Source: JAXGMQ01 sp040768585
GTDB lineage: Bacteria > Caldisericota > Caldisericia > JAAYUI01
NCBI GenBank assembly: GCA_040768585.1
Contig: JAXGMQ010000001.1
Coordinates: 1,488,001-1,552,000, forward strand
Direction: 5' to 3'
DNA: 64,000 nt
Made by a program: the position numbers and the translations under genes. The notes beneath the pieces were generated by a model. It saw only the letters and a program-made list of their open reading frames with translations, was not told where the DNA came from and did no database searches. The stretch's first letter is position 1; every line of letters starts with the position of its first letter. Shown here in pieces: positions 8,133 to 16,485 of this stretch.

Positions 8133-9647
8133 GCCAATAATCATCATATCCTCTTTGCTATAATCTCTTGTTGCCTACGTGTGTATGTATTATATTCAAA
8201 CTATATTAACCACGTGTTTACTGCGATTGATAGAGTTGTAGAAGCGAAGATTAAGGCTTGTAAAGATAGATAATAGTCAAAATCATAAACATTTGTCTCA
8301 AATGTAACAGTACTCCATATTCTGTGTAACCATATCCATATGCAAAGAACTGTAGCCATATCAAGCATTCCTTGAATATGTATATCCCTTATCGATGAAT
8401 ATATATCTGATTTACAGAAGGTTTATTCGTGTGTTTTATGTACCCATAGAATCTAATGTAGAACATTTCTGTATTAGTTCCATATTGCTCCCTTATACCA
8501 TCATGTCTCAGATTATTGTCTTGTATTACTCCTTGCCTCAAGTATGTATACCTAGCTAAAGCATACAATATTGCCGGTAATATGGGAATCTCTGTTACTT
8601 CTATCAAATAGTTACTTGTGTATATATACATCCTAGTGCCTGTTACCATGTCTCATTATATAGCCACATTAATACAAGAAGTGCTGTGTTGATGGTGATA
8701 TGTTATGTCTCATCTGTTTTGTAGTTTCAAGGCAATATACAAATGAAATCTGATGTATTTTGTAGTATCTGTATCAAATATAGCTGTGTTGATGTGGGTT
8801 TATTTCCATTGTTCATTGATTCTAATTGTTTTGAGTTATGATGTCTAAGTATCATTGGTATAGGTTGTATCTTTCATCTGTTTACTGCTTATGAGACATG
8901 TTATATCTGTTTATGTGATTTGGATTATATGTGCTATATATACTAATATACTGGGTTTATCTCTATTATTTATTCATTTGAGACTAGATATTGTAATTGA
9001 AATGACATATGACTATATGACTGAATGTTACTTTGATGTGTCTTCTGTATCTTGTATTTCTGTGTAGTTGTTCTTTTTCAAAATTATTCTCTTTGCAATT
9101 GCTCTCTACGCTGTCATTCTCTGTGGTGTATTATCTAAGAAGCTTATGGAGGTATATCACTATTGTTTATATGTTGGTGGTATATATCTGTGTAGTATCT
9201 TTGTGTGTTTTTTCTCCTTTTTTGGTGTCCCCCGCGGAAGGGGTTATTACTTAATTCAAAGTAACTGATGTAAATAAGTCCTGTATATTCCGTACCTTAG
9301 TTATTCTTGCTGTTGCGGTAATCCCATACGTTGTTTTTCTCACTTTGAATATTCTCATGTGCCACTCCTGTATCCTATGGATTGGTATTGGTGTGTGTGT
9401 CGATGAATCAAAATATACATGTATTGTCATACAGTCTTCTATATTAAGTCTGTTGGTTGATCTTCTATATTGAAAAATAAATCTGGTAAATTAGGCTATT
9501 TAACGTAAATATATATGACTAAATGATCTGAAAAATGTCAAACATTCTACCCACAATCAGCGGTCAGTTGGACAGTTTTTATAGATGGATGCATTTATAA
9601 AAGCATTTATAAAAAATAAGCTTATCTATATTATCATAGAGCTTAGA

Positions 9648-10332
9648 CTACTTTAGAGGTCTGCTCCTTAACTCCTTCATCAATGTAACATAAAGGTCAT
9701 CATTCCTCAAATTGAACCTGTACTCACATTCTTTCAAATGTAGAAGAAATGTGTGTTCAGCAATGTTATGAAACTTCTTCAGTCTGTGTTTTGCATATGA
9801 CCAAAAGGATTCGATGTCGTTGATATGGTTTGACTTCAGAGCAAACTCGTTGTTGCCATGATTCACTCTAAAATGCTTCTAGTGGTCACATCCACATGCC
9901 CATCGTAACTTCTCCAGGAGTCTGAGTGGAGACGGACTCAAGGTCTACCTTTCCTCGGATAATCTTCACAAGCGTATCTCTTGCGCAGTCTGGGACAATC
10001 TCAGTGTAAACCTTTCCACCTCTTTTGAGGATGCCAAACACTGGAGTTTTCTTGGCTGCTCCTCTGCCTCTCTTGCCCTTCACTCTCTTTGGGCCGAAAT
10101 AGCTTTCGTCAATCTCTACAGTGCCTGTAAATGGTGATGATACCTCACATATCTCTGCTATTCTCTTCCTTATCTTCATTAGGTGCTTATTGATGGTGTT
10201 TCTGCCACACGTTCGTCAGATTTGCTATTCTGTCGGCTGTTTGTTATATCTAATGAAAAACACTTGATTATTTCCCTGAATTTCTTCTCCGAAATGTGGG
10301 AGTGAAATGCATACTTGTTCTTCTGCTTCATG
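9648..10332 (-). pseudogene. Broken IS1595-family (ISXO2-like) transposase
   Basis: Three pieces of one transposase lie in order on the minus strand in different frames. 10332-10183 encodes SEKKFREIIKCFSLDIT before a frameshift; 10179-9886 encodes the DDE-core start (TVEIDESYFGPKRVKGKRG, then KKTPVFGILKRGGKVYTEIV); 9866-9648 encodes NDIESFWSYAKHRLKKFHNI and LHLKECEYRFNLR, the typical C-terminal end. At least two frameshifts or stops separate them, and the usual N-terminal zinc ribbon is missing. I could not identify terminal inverted repeats or a target duplication. The copy cannot make an active enzyme. Confidence 0.9.
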
Positions 10333-10547
10333 CCTACCTATTTTAGTAGACTGTGTGATTTAAAATAGTCGAAGCCTTTTTTATTTCTTTGCTATTCTTT
10401 GAGATTTTCAGTGTTTGTTCCACTTACTTGCTCCCTCTACGAGTTGAAATTCCAAGAGTTGTGATTTTTATTTTCATTGCCAGAGACATTTTAAAAAATT
10501 GCAAAGCTTATTGCAAATGAAGAATAGAAATCTCTGAATAGAAAAGA

Positions 10548-10579
10548 AAACCCCCGAAGCGATTGAGCTTCGGGGGTTT
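10548..10579 (-). terminator. Intrinsic terminator after DUF1015 gene
   Basis: AAACCCCCGAAGC pairs with GCTTCGGGGGTTT around a 6-nt loop; read on the minus strand it is followed by TTTTCTTTTC. It ends the operon that starts near 14.5 kb. T runs on both sides could make it bidirectional. Confidence 0.88.
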
Positions 10580-10618
10580 TTGTTATCAATCAATATCCTT
10601 ATCGAAACAAGAAGATAG

Positions 10619-11959
10619 CTATATCTCATCTCCATTTGGCATGTACTGCACCACAAGACCTGACTGCACCTTTGGGAAGTAGTCGGTTGACTTTTGAGGC
10701 ATGGTCTCGTTGTGGGAACAAACCGCCTCGACGTGGTGAGTAAGTGTTGGATTCATAAGGAACACGCACTGATGAGTGCCATTTGTGACAGGTTCGATTG
10801 CATCCTCAACCATTCGCTCGTAGTCGACGTTTGTCTGGGCTGCAAGCGCAGCATCATCGATACCAAGCATTGGCTCAAGGATGAGCTTATGGAGGATGGT
10901 GACATCGAGCCTCTTCCAGTCGTTGGATTTGTCAAGCGGAATAGCGTCAGCCACGGAGTTGCTCTTGAGGGTAAGCAGATACATCTTGTCATCGCCCTTT
11001 GTGTAGAACCCAAAGGCATGTTTCTCTGCATTCTGCTTCATCTTCTGAACAAGCGTTACAGCGGTCGATGGTGGGCAGCAACCCGATGCGATCTCTTCAA
11101 TGTCAAACTTCTCTGAGAGTTTTTCAAGAAGTTTTTTTGCATCGAAGTCTTCGACATTTCTGATGACTCTGTGGGTTGGGAACACATAGAGCGCTGGGTC
11201 TGCCATGTTGGCAAACGCTGCCATGCGGTAGTTCCAAGCTTCACGGCCCGTGTAGTCTGGGTTTTTGGCTCTCATCTCGTTGCGGTAGTTGAGGGCGGTC
11301 TCATAGCGATGGTGACCATCGCAGATAATGAGATTCTTCTCGTCGATTATTTTCTGAATTTCAGAGACGACTTTTGGGTCCGTGATGTGCCAGAGCTTGT
11401 GATGTGTTTGGTAGTGGTCAACAGCGTCAAAGATTGGCTCAGACTTGGTTTGCTCTTCAAGAATCTGTTTGACCCTGTTCTCGTTGTCGCGGTAGAACAT
11501 CAGCACAAGGCCGGTGTTTGCTTCCATCGCTCTCATAAGGTTGAGTCTGTCTTCCTTTGGGCCTGAGAGGGTGTGCTCGTGTGGATAGACGATGTTCTCG
11601 GCATACTCGTGGAGTTTTGTGGCTGCGATGAAGCACTTTCTTGTTACAACATCACCTGTATCTGGGTGGATATAGTCCTGGTCATAGGCATAGATGGTAG
11701 GGATGGTGTCCTGGACAAGGATGCCCTCTTCGAGGAACTTTTTGAAAAACTCGTTGGCTCTTGTGTACTTGTTGTTTTTTGTGTCATCGCCAGGCTCATC
11801 CTTGCCAAGCACGAAGCGGACGGAGTTGTACTGGGACTTCCCATAGTACTCCTGCTGCATCTTGGGTGTGATTTTGTCATATGGCTGGGTAATCAAATCC
11901 TGAATATTGCCAGCTTCTTTGGTGTAATGCACACCCCTAAACGGTTTAATCTCTGCCAT
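10619..11959 (-). CDS. DUF1015 family protein
   Basis: 446 residues. I use the ATG at 11959 (MAEIKPFRGVHY) rather than an upstream in-frame start at 12028, which would overlap serA and add a Lys/Ser-rich leader foreign to the family. The family start IKPFRGVHY, the QPYDKI segment and ICDGHHRYETAL in the middle are typical of DUF1015, a conserved cytosolic family often encoded next to serA and a class V aminotransferase. Its biochemical role is not established; the context suggests a link to serine or phosphoserine metabolism. It is last in an SMR-aminotransferase-serA-DUF1015 operon and is followed by a strong terminator. Length is normal and nothing looks broken. Confidence 0.88.
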   Translation of the reverse strand: MAEIKPFRGVHYTKEAGNIQDLITQPYDKITPKMQQEYYGKSQYNSVRFVLGKDEPGDDTKNNKYTRANEFFKKFLEEGILVQDTIPTIYAYDQDYIHPDTGDVVTRKCFIAATKLHEYAENIVYPHEHTLSGPKEDRLNLMRAMEANTGLVLMFYRDNENRVKQILEEQTKSEPIFDAVDHYQTHHKLWHITDPKVVSEIQKIIDEKNLIICDGHHRYETALNYRNEMRAKNPDYTGREAWNYRMAAFANMADPALYVFPTHRVIRNVEDFDAKKLLEKLSEKFDIEEIASGCCPPSTAVTLVQKMKQNAEKHAFGFYTKGDDKMYLLTLKSNSVADAIPLDKSNDWKRLDVTILHKLILEPMLGIDDAALAAQTNVDYERMVEDAIEPVTNGTHQCVFLMNPTLTHHVEAVCSHNETMPQKSTDYFPKVQSGLVVQYMPNGDEI

Positions 11960-11984
11960 TATCTTTTTAAATCCTTTGTTTTTA

Positions 11985-12896
11985 TCAGTTGTTTTTGAAA
12001 AACTCGATGAATTTTTCCGCAAGCTCAATGCCCGCTCTGGTTTGACCTTCGTTTGCCTGTGCGCCGATGTGCGGGGTGAGCGAGACGTTTGGAAGTGTTG
12101 CTAGTTTGTGTGTGCCCTTGACAGGCTCTGTCTCAAAAACGTCTATGCCGGCAGCTTTGAGATGACCGGATTCGAGAGCCTCAGCGAGAGCTTCCTCATT
12201 GACTGTCCCGCCTCTTGCGCAGTTAACCAGAATTGCGCCTTTTTTCATCTTGGCGAAATCTGGTTTATCGATGATATAGTGGGTTTCGTCGGTGTGTGGG
12301 ATGTGGAGTGAGATGAAGTCTGACTGGGCAAGGAGTGTGTCCTTGTCGACCATTTCAACGCCTGACGTTGGGGAAACCTTGATGTAGGGATCAAAGGCAA
12401 TGACCTTCATTCCAAAGGCTACCGCTCTCTTTGCTGTCTCTTGACCAATCCTGCCGATACCAATGAGACCGAGAGTTTTCTGGTAGAGCTCTGTGCCCTT
12501 CATCATCTTCTTTTCCCACTTGCCCTCACGCATGGTTGCTGTGCCGTAACCAATCCAGCGTGATGCCGCGAGCATGTGTCCGATTGCAAGCTCTGCAACA
12601 GAAACTGAGGTTGCAGCTGGGGTGTTAACAACTTCGATGCCAGCGTCAAGTGCATCCTTCACATCAATGTTGTCAAGACCAACACCGGCTCTGCCGATGA
12701 TTTTGAGATTCTTACCGGCTTTGATATGAGGCACGCGAATCTTTGTGGCAGAGCGGACGATAACACCGTCGTACTTCGCAATCTCGACCTCAAGCTGCTC
12801 TGGAGTATATGTCTCGATTGTGACGTCGTGACCAGCTTCCTTGAGCATATCCATACCCTTCTGGGCGATGGGATCGCAAATTAGTATCTTTGCCAT
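11985..12896 (-). CDS. serA: D-3-phosphoglycerate dehydrogenase, short form
   Basis: 303 residues, SD GAAGGAG before ATG. It oxidises 3-phosphoglycerate to 3-phosphohydroxypyruvate with NAD+, the first step of the phosphorylated serine pathway, in the cytosol. Visible features: GRAGVGLDNIDV early, the Rossmann motif LGLIGIGRIGQETAKRA, the catalytic Arg in NCARGGTVNE, Glu in DVFETEP and His in LTPHIGAQ. It has no C-terminal ASB/ACT regulatory domains, so allosteric serine feedback through ACT is not expected. It lies 14 nt after the class V aminotransferase gene, which plausibly supplies the next transamination step. Other 2-hydroxyacid dehydrogenases are possible, but context favours SerA. 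Confidence 0.9.
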   Translation of the reverse strand: MAKILICDPIAQKGMDMLKEAGHDVTIETYTPEQLEVEIAKYDGVIVRSATKIRVPHIKAGKNLKIIGRAGVGLDNIDVKDALDAGIEVVNTPAATSVSVAELAIGHMLAASRWIGYGTATMREGKWEKKMMKGTELYQKTLGLIGIGRIGQETAKRAVAFGMKVIAFDPYIKVSPTSGVEMVDKDTLLAQSDFISLHIPHTDETHYIIDKPDFAKMKKGAILVNCARGGTVNEEALAEALESGHLKAAGIDVFETEPVKGTHKLATLPNVSLTPHIGAQANEGQTRAGIELAEKFIEFFKNN

Positions 12897-12910
12897 TGCG
12901 TCAACTCCTT

Positions 12911-14059
12911 CTACGCTTCAAGCATTGCCTTCTGGAAGGCTGTAAGTCCGGCGCCAAGCTCAAACTTCCATCCCAGCTTGTGGAGTGTTTTCTCAAGGGC
13001 TGCGATACAGCAGAGCTCGTCATAGAAGTCCATTGCGCCCATGTGACCGATTCTGATGAATTTGCCTTTGTATGCAGCCTGAGCGCCAGCGATTGTGATG
13101 CCGAAATCGTCTCTCATGATTGCTGGAATCTTGTCTCCGTTTGGAACGTCTGGAATCTTGATGGCTGTGACAGCGTCACCTGGGCATTTTGCCCAGAGCT
13201 CAAGACCAAGTGCTACGGCGGCTGAGCGAAGGCCTGCTGCGAGTTTTGAGAATCTTGCCCAAAGCTGCTCTCTGCCCTCTTCACGCATGAGATCAAAAGC
13301 GACATTTGCCTGGTTGATGATGGTGATTGGGCATGTCCATGGGGTGCCATCACCTTTTTCAACGCTCTTTTTTGCCTGAATCAAATCGAAGTAGAACTTG
13401 TTCTGTGTGTTTGCCTCAACGAGCTTCCAAGCCTTTTCGTTGATGGCGATAAAGGCGAGACCAGGAGGAAGCATGAGTCCCTTCTGGGAACCACCAACCA
13501 CAACATCAACCTTCCAAGCATCCATCTCGAGTGGAACAACACCAACGCCCGAAACGCCGTCCACGACGATGACTGCGTCTGTTTTTGAGACGACCTCTGC
13601 AAATTCCTTGACGTTTGAGCATGCGCCTGTTGATGTTTCAGAAAGCTGGCAGAAAACTGCCTTGGTGTCTGGATTTTCCTTGAGAACCTTCTCGAGTTCC
13701 TCAGGTGTGACAATCTCGTCCCATGGTTTGTTTATTTCAACGGCATTTGCCTTGAAAGCTTTTGCAAGCTTGAACCATCTGTTGCCGAAGTTGCCGGCAT
13801 TCACAATGACAACCTTGTCGCCCTCGTTGACAAGGTTCTGAACCGCTGTCTCCATTGCGCCTGAGCCAGATGATGAAAGAAGATGAACATCGGCTTTTGT
13901 TCCAAGCAACCAATGAAAACCTTCAACGCACTTTGCCACTGACTTTTTGGATTCTGGGTGGCGATGGTGCATGATGTCTTTTGCACCTTCAACTCTAACT
14001 TCTGGTGCAAGTGGCGTTGGCCCTGGGGCAAGCAGCATCTTTTTGTACATCTTTGACAT
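12911..14059 (-). CDS. Class V aminotransferase (alanine-glyoxylate/serine-pyruvate type)
   Basis: 382 residues, SD GAAAGGAG before ATG. PLP-dependent fold type I enzyme: N-terminal LLAPGPTPLAPEVR, HHRHPE, the cofactor-binding stretch SSSGSGAMETAVQNL, an Asp in VVDGVSGVGVVP, and the Schiff-base Lys in GGSQKGLMLPPGLAF. The family includes alanine-glyoxylate, serine-pyruvate and serine-glyoxylate aminotransferases. Directly upstream of serA, as in Thermotoga-like gene orders, it probably supplies transamination in serine/glycine metabolism, possibly replacing SerC; the exact amino donor cannot be read from sequence. No phosphoserine-specific SerC signature was evident. Confidence 0.88.
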   Translation of the reverse strand: MSKMYKKMLLAPGPTPLAPEVRVEGAKDIMHHRHPESKKSVAKCVEGFHWLLGTKADVHLLSSSGSGAMETAVQNLVNEGDKVVIVNAGNFGNRWFKLAKAFKANAVEINKPWDEIVTPEELEKVLKENPDTKAVFCQLSETSTGACSNVKEFAEVVSKTDAVIVVDGVSGVGVVPLEMDAWKVDVVVGGSQKGLMLPPGLAFIAINEKAWKLVEANTQNKFYFDLIQAKKSVEKGDGTPWTCPITIINQANVAFDLMREEGREQLWARFSKLAAGLRSAAVALGLELWAKCPGDAVTAIKIPDVPNGDKIPAIMRDDFGITIAGAQAAYKGKFIRIGHMGAMDFYDELCCIAALEKTLHKLGWKFELGAGLTAFQKAMLEA

Positions 14060-14090
14060 AGTCTAACAAACTCCTTTCAACAACTTCTTT

Positions 14091-14453
14091 TTAAGTCCTG
14101 GAAACCAGGTAGATTCCAACTGAAATAACAATAACCCCTGCCCACTGCCAAACTCCGACTTTCTCGCCGAGAAAGAGGGCTGAGCCAATAAGGGCAAAGG
14201 CATAAGTCAACGCGAGATATGGGTATATTGTTGACAGAGGGCGTTGGGAGAGAATCCAAACCCAGGCGAGTGCTGCAACCAGGTATAACAGGGCTCCGGA
14301 CACAATATGGGGGGATTTAATCGATGCCAGAACCGTGTCAAAAAAAGACGAACCCTCGGTCAAAACTGAATCGACACGAGTTAACCCGACCTTCAACAAC
14401 ACCTGACCTGTGCTCATTAGCAGAGTACACCCTACTGCAAGCAGCTCTACCAA
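14091..14453 (-). CDS. Small EamA/SMR-like membrane protein
   Basis: 120 residues with a TTG start behind AAGGAGGAGAA. Four hydrophobic helices (about residues 1-20, 47-65, 74-93 and 100-118) fit one EamA or small-multidrug-resistance-like half transporter. The repeat-like end (PYLALTYAFALIGSALFLGE, then WAGVIVISVGIYLV) is typical of this superfamily, including ArnE-type lipid-carrier flippase subunits. It is first in the operon, 31 nt before the aminotransferase. Substrate unknown; a dimer would be expected. Confidence 0.75.
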   Translation of the reverse strand: MVELLAVGCTLLMSTGQVLLKVGLTRVDSVLTEGSSFFDTVLASIKSPHIVSGALLYLVAALAWVWILSQRPLSTIYPYLALTYAFALIGSALFLGEKVGVWQWAGVIVISVGIYLVSRT

Positions 14454-14532
14454 TTCTCCTCCTTGGGTATGATCACCTATATCCCAACTCTTACACCCGC
14501 ACAGTTTGCTAATTTAGCGGATTTTTTCAAGT

Positions 14533-14560
14533 TGACGGAGGTTATATTGCAAATAGAATT
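14533..14560 (+). promoter_or_regulatory. Sigma70-type promoter for the 14589 gene
   Basis: TTGACG (14533-14538), 16-bp spacer, TAGAAT (14555-14560). The leader has a 5-bp inverted repeat CACTC-ATAA-GAGTG directly before the AAGGAGG site. Confidence 0.65.
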
Positions 14561-14588
14561 TCACTCATAAGAGTGCAAGGAGGATTTC

Positions 14589-15533
14589 ATGGCGGAGACC
14601 GTTCAGCTCTATTTGAAGAGCAAACCCGATGCTGCCGAGGTGATAAAAGACTATCAAACGTTTTTGGCGGGATTTGACAAAACAATCTACACAGCAAGTG
14701 AATTGGAGATATCGCTCTATCGGTCAAATCTAATAGCCAATTTTTCAGAGGCGAATGTTTCCGAACGCTTGATGATAATCAAGGATATGTACGATTACAT
14801 CGGCAGAAGGGGCGAAAAATATAACATAACCAGATACGTTTTTATTTTATTGTCACAAGTGGCTGCAATTGTGCTTTCTTCCTATTGGACGGTATTGAAA
14901 TATGATTGGGGCATCCTTAATTTTATTACACAATTCTGGGGAACAAAGAAGGTATTCTATATGCCGGGATTTGTGGGTACTCTCGTAGGGTTTGGAATAG
15001 TCATCGTGCTTGTTGCCAGGAAGTGGCTAGAAAGACCAAGACATTTTCTTTCTTGGCTCGTATTGATTCTAAACTGGTGGATAATCGCTGTAGTCTATGG
15101 ACTCATTGTCGGTGATGAGACAACATTTTGGGGTTCTTTGACAAGCTATGTGGCAATTGTGGCTTTCACCGCAATCGTACTTGGCTTTAAACGGATTGTT
15201 GGGTACGCAATCTTAGCGTTGATTATTCTTGCTGGGTTCAACCTTACCTCCATCCCAGACAAACTCGGTTGGATGGTTTACCCATATCTCGTCATGCTTT
15301 GTGTCTCCATCTACCTGCAGAACCCAGATACTTTTGATACCCTCCTTCGATGGACAGGAGAGAAGTTCACCTCTGGACAAGCTCAGAAGCTTGGTAAAGA
15401 GACAGCGGAATCTGTAAAAGAAGCTGCCCGAACAGTAGGCGATGCAATCAAGCAAGGAGCGGATATGGCATTCGAAGCCGGTAAAGCCTCGATGGGAATA
15501 CCATCGCCGAAGAAGACCAAGCTTCTAGATTAG
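14589..15533 (+). CDS. Polytopic membrane protein of unknown function
   Basis: 314 residues, AAGGAGG 4-10 nt before ATG. The first ~85 residues are soluble and charged (MYDYIGRRGEKYN near the membrane edge). Five or six hydrophobic helices follow between about 87 and 245, with many Trp residues. The last ~65 residues are an Ala/Lys/Glu-rich amphipathic helix (ETAESVKEAARTVGDAIKQG) that may lie on the membrane or act as a coiled coil, and the protein ends with a basic tail. I recognise no family. It has its own promoter, and a 32-residue ORF with a strong SD follows 92 nt later. Confidence 0.7.
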   Translation: MAETVQLYLKSKPDAAEVIKDYQTFLAGFDKTIYTASELEISLYRSNLIANFSEANVSERLMIIKDMYDYIGRRGEKYNITRYVFILLSQVAAIVLSSYWTVLKYDWGILNFITQFWGTKKVFYMPGFVGTLVGFGIVIVLVARKWLERPRHFLSWLVLILNWWIIAVVYGLIVGDETTFWGSLTSYVAIVAFTAIVLGFKRIVGYAILALIILAGFNLTSIPDKLGWMVYPYLVMLCVSIYLQNPDTFDTLLRWTGEKFTSGQAQKLGKETAESVKEAARTVGDAIKQGADMAFEAGKASMGIPSPKKTKLLD

Positions 15534-15625
15534 GTGTCACCAGAGGATTTAACAATAGTTCAAAACGGAACCATCCTTTGTGTGTATAAGTAGGTATAAA
15601 GATTTGAAAGTGAAGGAGGTTCCAG

Positions 15626-15724
15626 ATGGCTGATTGGTTTGAATTGAATCCGTATCTGGTTGAGCAGATAAACCTTGAGAGAAAGCTGGAAGAGGAAAAA
15701 CTTCAAAAGAAGACTATCAAGTAG
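15626..15724 (+). CDS. Small 32-residue charged protein
   Basis: ATG at 15626 preceded by AAGGAGG (15613-15619) with 6-nt spacing, among the best SD sites in the window. The product is an acidic/aromatic start (MADWFELNPYLVEQ) then a Glu/Lys-rich helix (NLERKLEEEKLQKKT). It has no signal peptide or membrane segment. The strong SD and clean stop favour real translation, perhaps as a small accessory of the preceding membrane protein. Conservation was not testable here. Confidence 0.5.
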   Translation: MADWFELNPYLVEQINLERKLEEEKLQKKTIK

Positions 15725-15786
15725 GCTAATCAAGGATTTAGCCTGATTTTACGCAGCACACCTTTCTATTTTATGGTTTTCGCTAT

Positions 15787-15818
15787 GACAGCCAACCCAG
15801 GTATTTGGGTTGGCTGTC
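15787..15818 (+). terminator. Stem-loop after the small ORF
   Basis: GACAGCCAACCCA (15787-15799) pairs with TGGGTTGGCTGTC (15806-15818), 13 bp, loop 6 nt. Only GCTATATTG follows, so termination would be weak or factor-assisted. It separates the small ORF from the tRNA promoter. Confidence 0.6.
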
Positions 15819-15827
15819 GCTATATTG

Positions 15828-15856
15828 TTGCCAATCACTTCTATTTTTTGTATAAT
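15828..15856 (+). promoter_or_regulatory. Promoter of tRNA-Gly
   Basis: TTGCCA (15828-15833), 17-bp spacer, TATAAT (15851-15856), 32 nt before the mature tRNA 5' end. Confidence 0.75.
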
Positions 15857-15888
15857 CTCGACCTAGTTTGAAGGTGAAGTTGCTCAAC

Positions 15889-15963
15889 GCGGGAATAGCT
15901 CAGGGGTAGAGCGACGGCTTCCCAAGCCGTAGGTCGCGGGTTCAAATCCCGTTTCCCGCTCCA
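15889..15963 (+). tRNA. tRNA-Gly (CCC anticodon)
   Basis: Full cloverleaf: acceptor GCGGGAA pairs with TTCCCGC, D-arm GCTC/GAGC, anticodon stem ACGGC/GCCGT with loop TTCCCAA (anticodon CCC), T-stem GCGGG/CCCGT with one G-T pair and loop TTCAAAT, discriminator T, and a genome-encoded CCA. A run of seven T residues follows after one G, serving as terminator. Confidence 0.96.
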
Positions 15964-16054
15964 GTTTTTTTGGAGTATTCAAGCAAGTTTAGTACCCCTT
16001 TTTCTCTAGAAAATACCCTTAATGTCTGCAGGAATTCATTATTTCAAGAATCAC

Positions 16055-16138
16055 GCGGAAATAACTACACTTTCAACGGGTAGAGCGACGTCACCTCATG
16101 TCGTAGGTCGAAAGGCTTAAATCCCGTTTCCCACACCA
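16055..16138 (+). pseudogene. Decayed duplicate of tRNA-Gly
   Basis: About 90 bp downstream of the intact tRNA. GGGTAGAGCGACG, GTCGTAGGTCG, TTAAATCCCGTTTCCC and the final CACACCA align with the functional gene in the same order; the 5' GCGGAAATAACT matches GCGGGAATAGCT with an insertion in the D-arm. The acceptor, D and anticodon stems no longer pair properly and the conserved T33 is C, so it should not give a functional tRNA. The rest of 15964-16450 has no gene that I can support. Confidence 0.75.
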
Positions 16139-16450
16139 GAGTCTTTTCGGTCGTTCCCTCCTCACCCTGCGTTACGGTGATTCAGATTTACTTTTCATTT
16201 CTACAACATTTTGCTTCGATTGACTTTTAGAGGAATATTCTTATCTTCTGCCGTAATTACGACAAAGTGTCTTAATCCCAATCATGACTAATTTAACTAA
16301 GCTATTTCGTCTTTTCTCCCTGTTCCTAAAAACATCTGTGGTGTCACAATTCCGGTTACAGTGTGGGATTCTCATGTGAATTGCAAAGAGGCTTTTGTCT
16401 TCAACAGTGGATCCTGTCATATCACAAATCCATTCAACTGGCTGTGAACG

Positions 16451-16478
16451 TTGAAATAAACCCTATTTGAAATATGAT
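16451..16478 (+). promoter_or_regulatory. Promoter giving a leaderless mRNA for the 16486 lipoprotein
   Basis: TTGAAA (16451-16456), 16-bp spacer, TATGAT (16473-16478), then 7 nt to the ATG at 16486. Transcription would begin at or within a base of the start codon, and there is no SD. Confidence 0.6.
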
Positions 16479-16485
16479 ACTTCCT

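Larger units (their letters stand above)
7359..9647. other. Gene-poor, AT-rich decayed region
   Basis: About 2.3 kb with no credible gene: open frames are short, lack SD sites and have low-complexity Phe/Leu/Tyr/Cys-rich products. The first half (about 7.65-8.1 kb) is rich in A and C on the plus strand, the second half (about 8.64-9.5 kb) rich in T and G. It contains a TGTCCCCAAAA repeat cluster (7483-7552) and a perfect hairpin (8105-8132). It probably consists of dead accessory DNA between the RHS island and a broken transposase. Confidence 0.6.

Noticed and set aside
9033..9268. Two overlapping ORFs with hydrophobic products
   Set aside because: Lie in T/G-rich low-complexity DNA without SD; overlapping frames with similar composition show that both are chance.
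11171..11998. Plus-strand ORFs across the DUF1015 gene
   Set aside because: Antisense shadows of a conserved protein-coding frame with a good terminator and operon context.
12027..12311. Plus-strand ORF inside serA
   Set aside because: Shadow of the SerA frame, which carries all dehydrogenase motifs.
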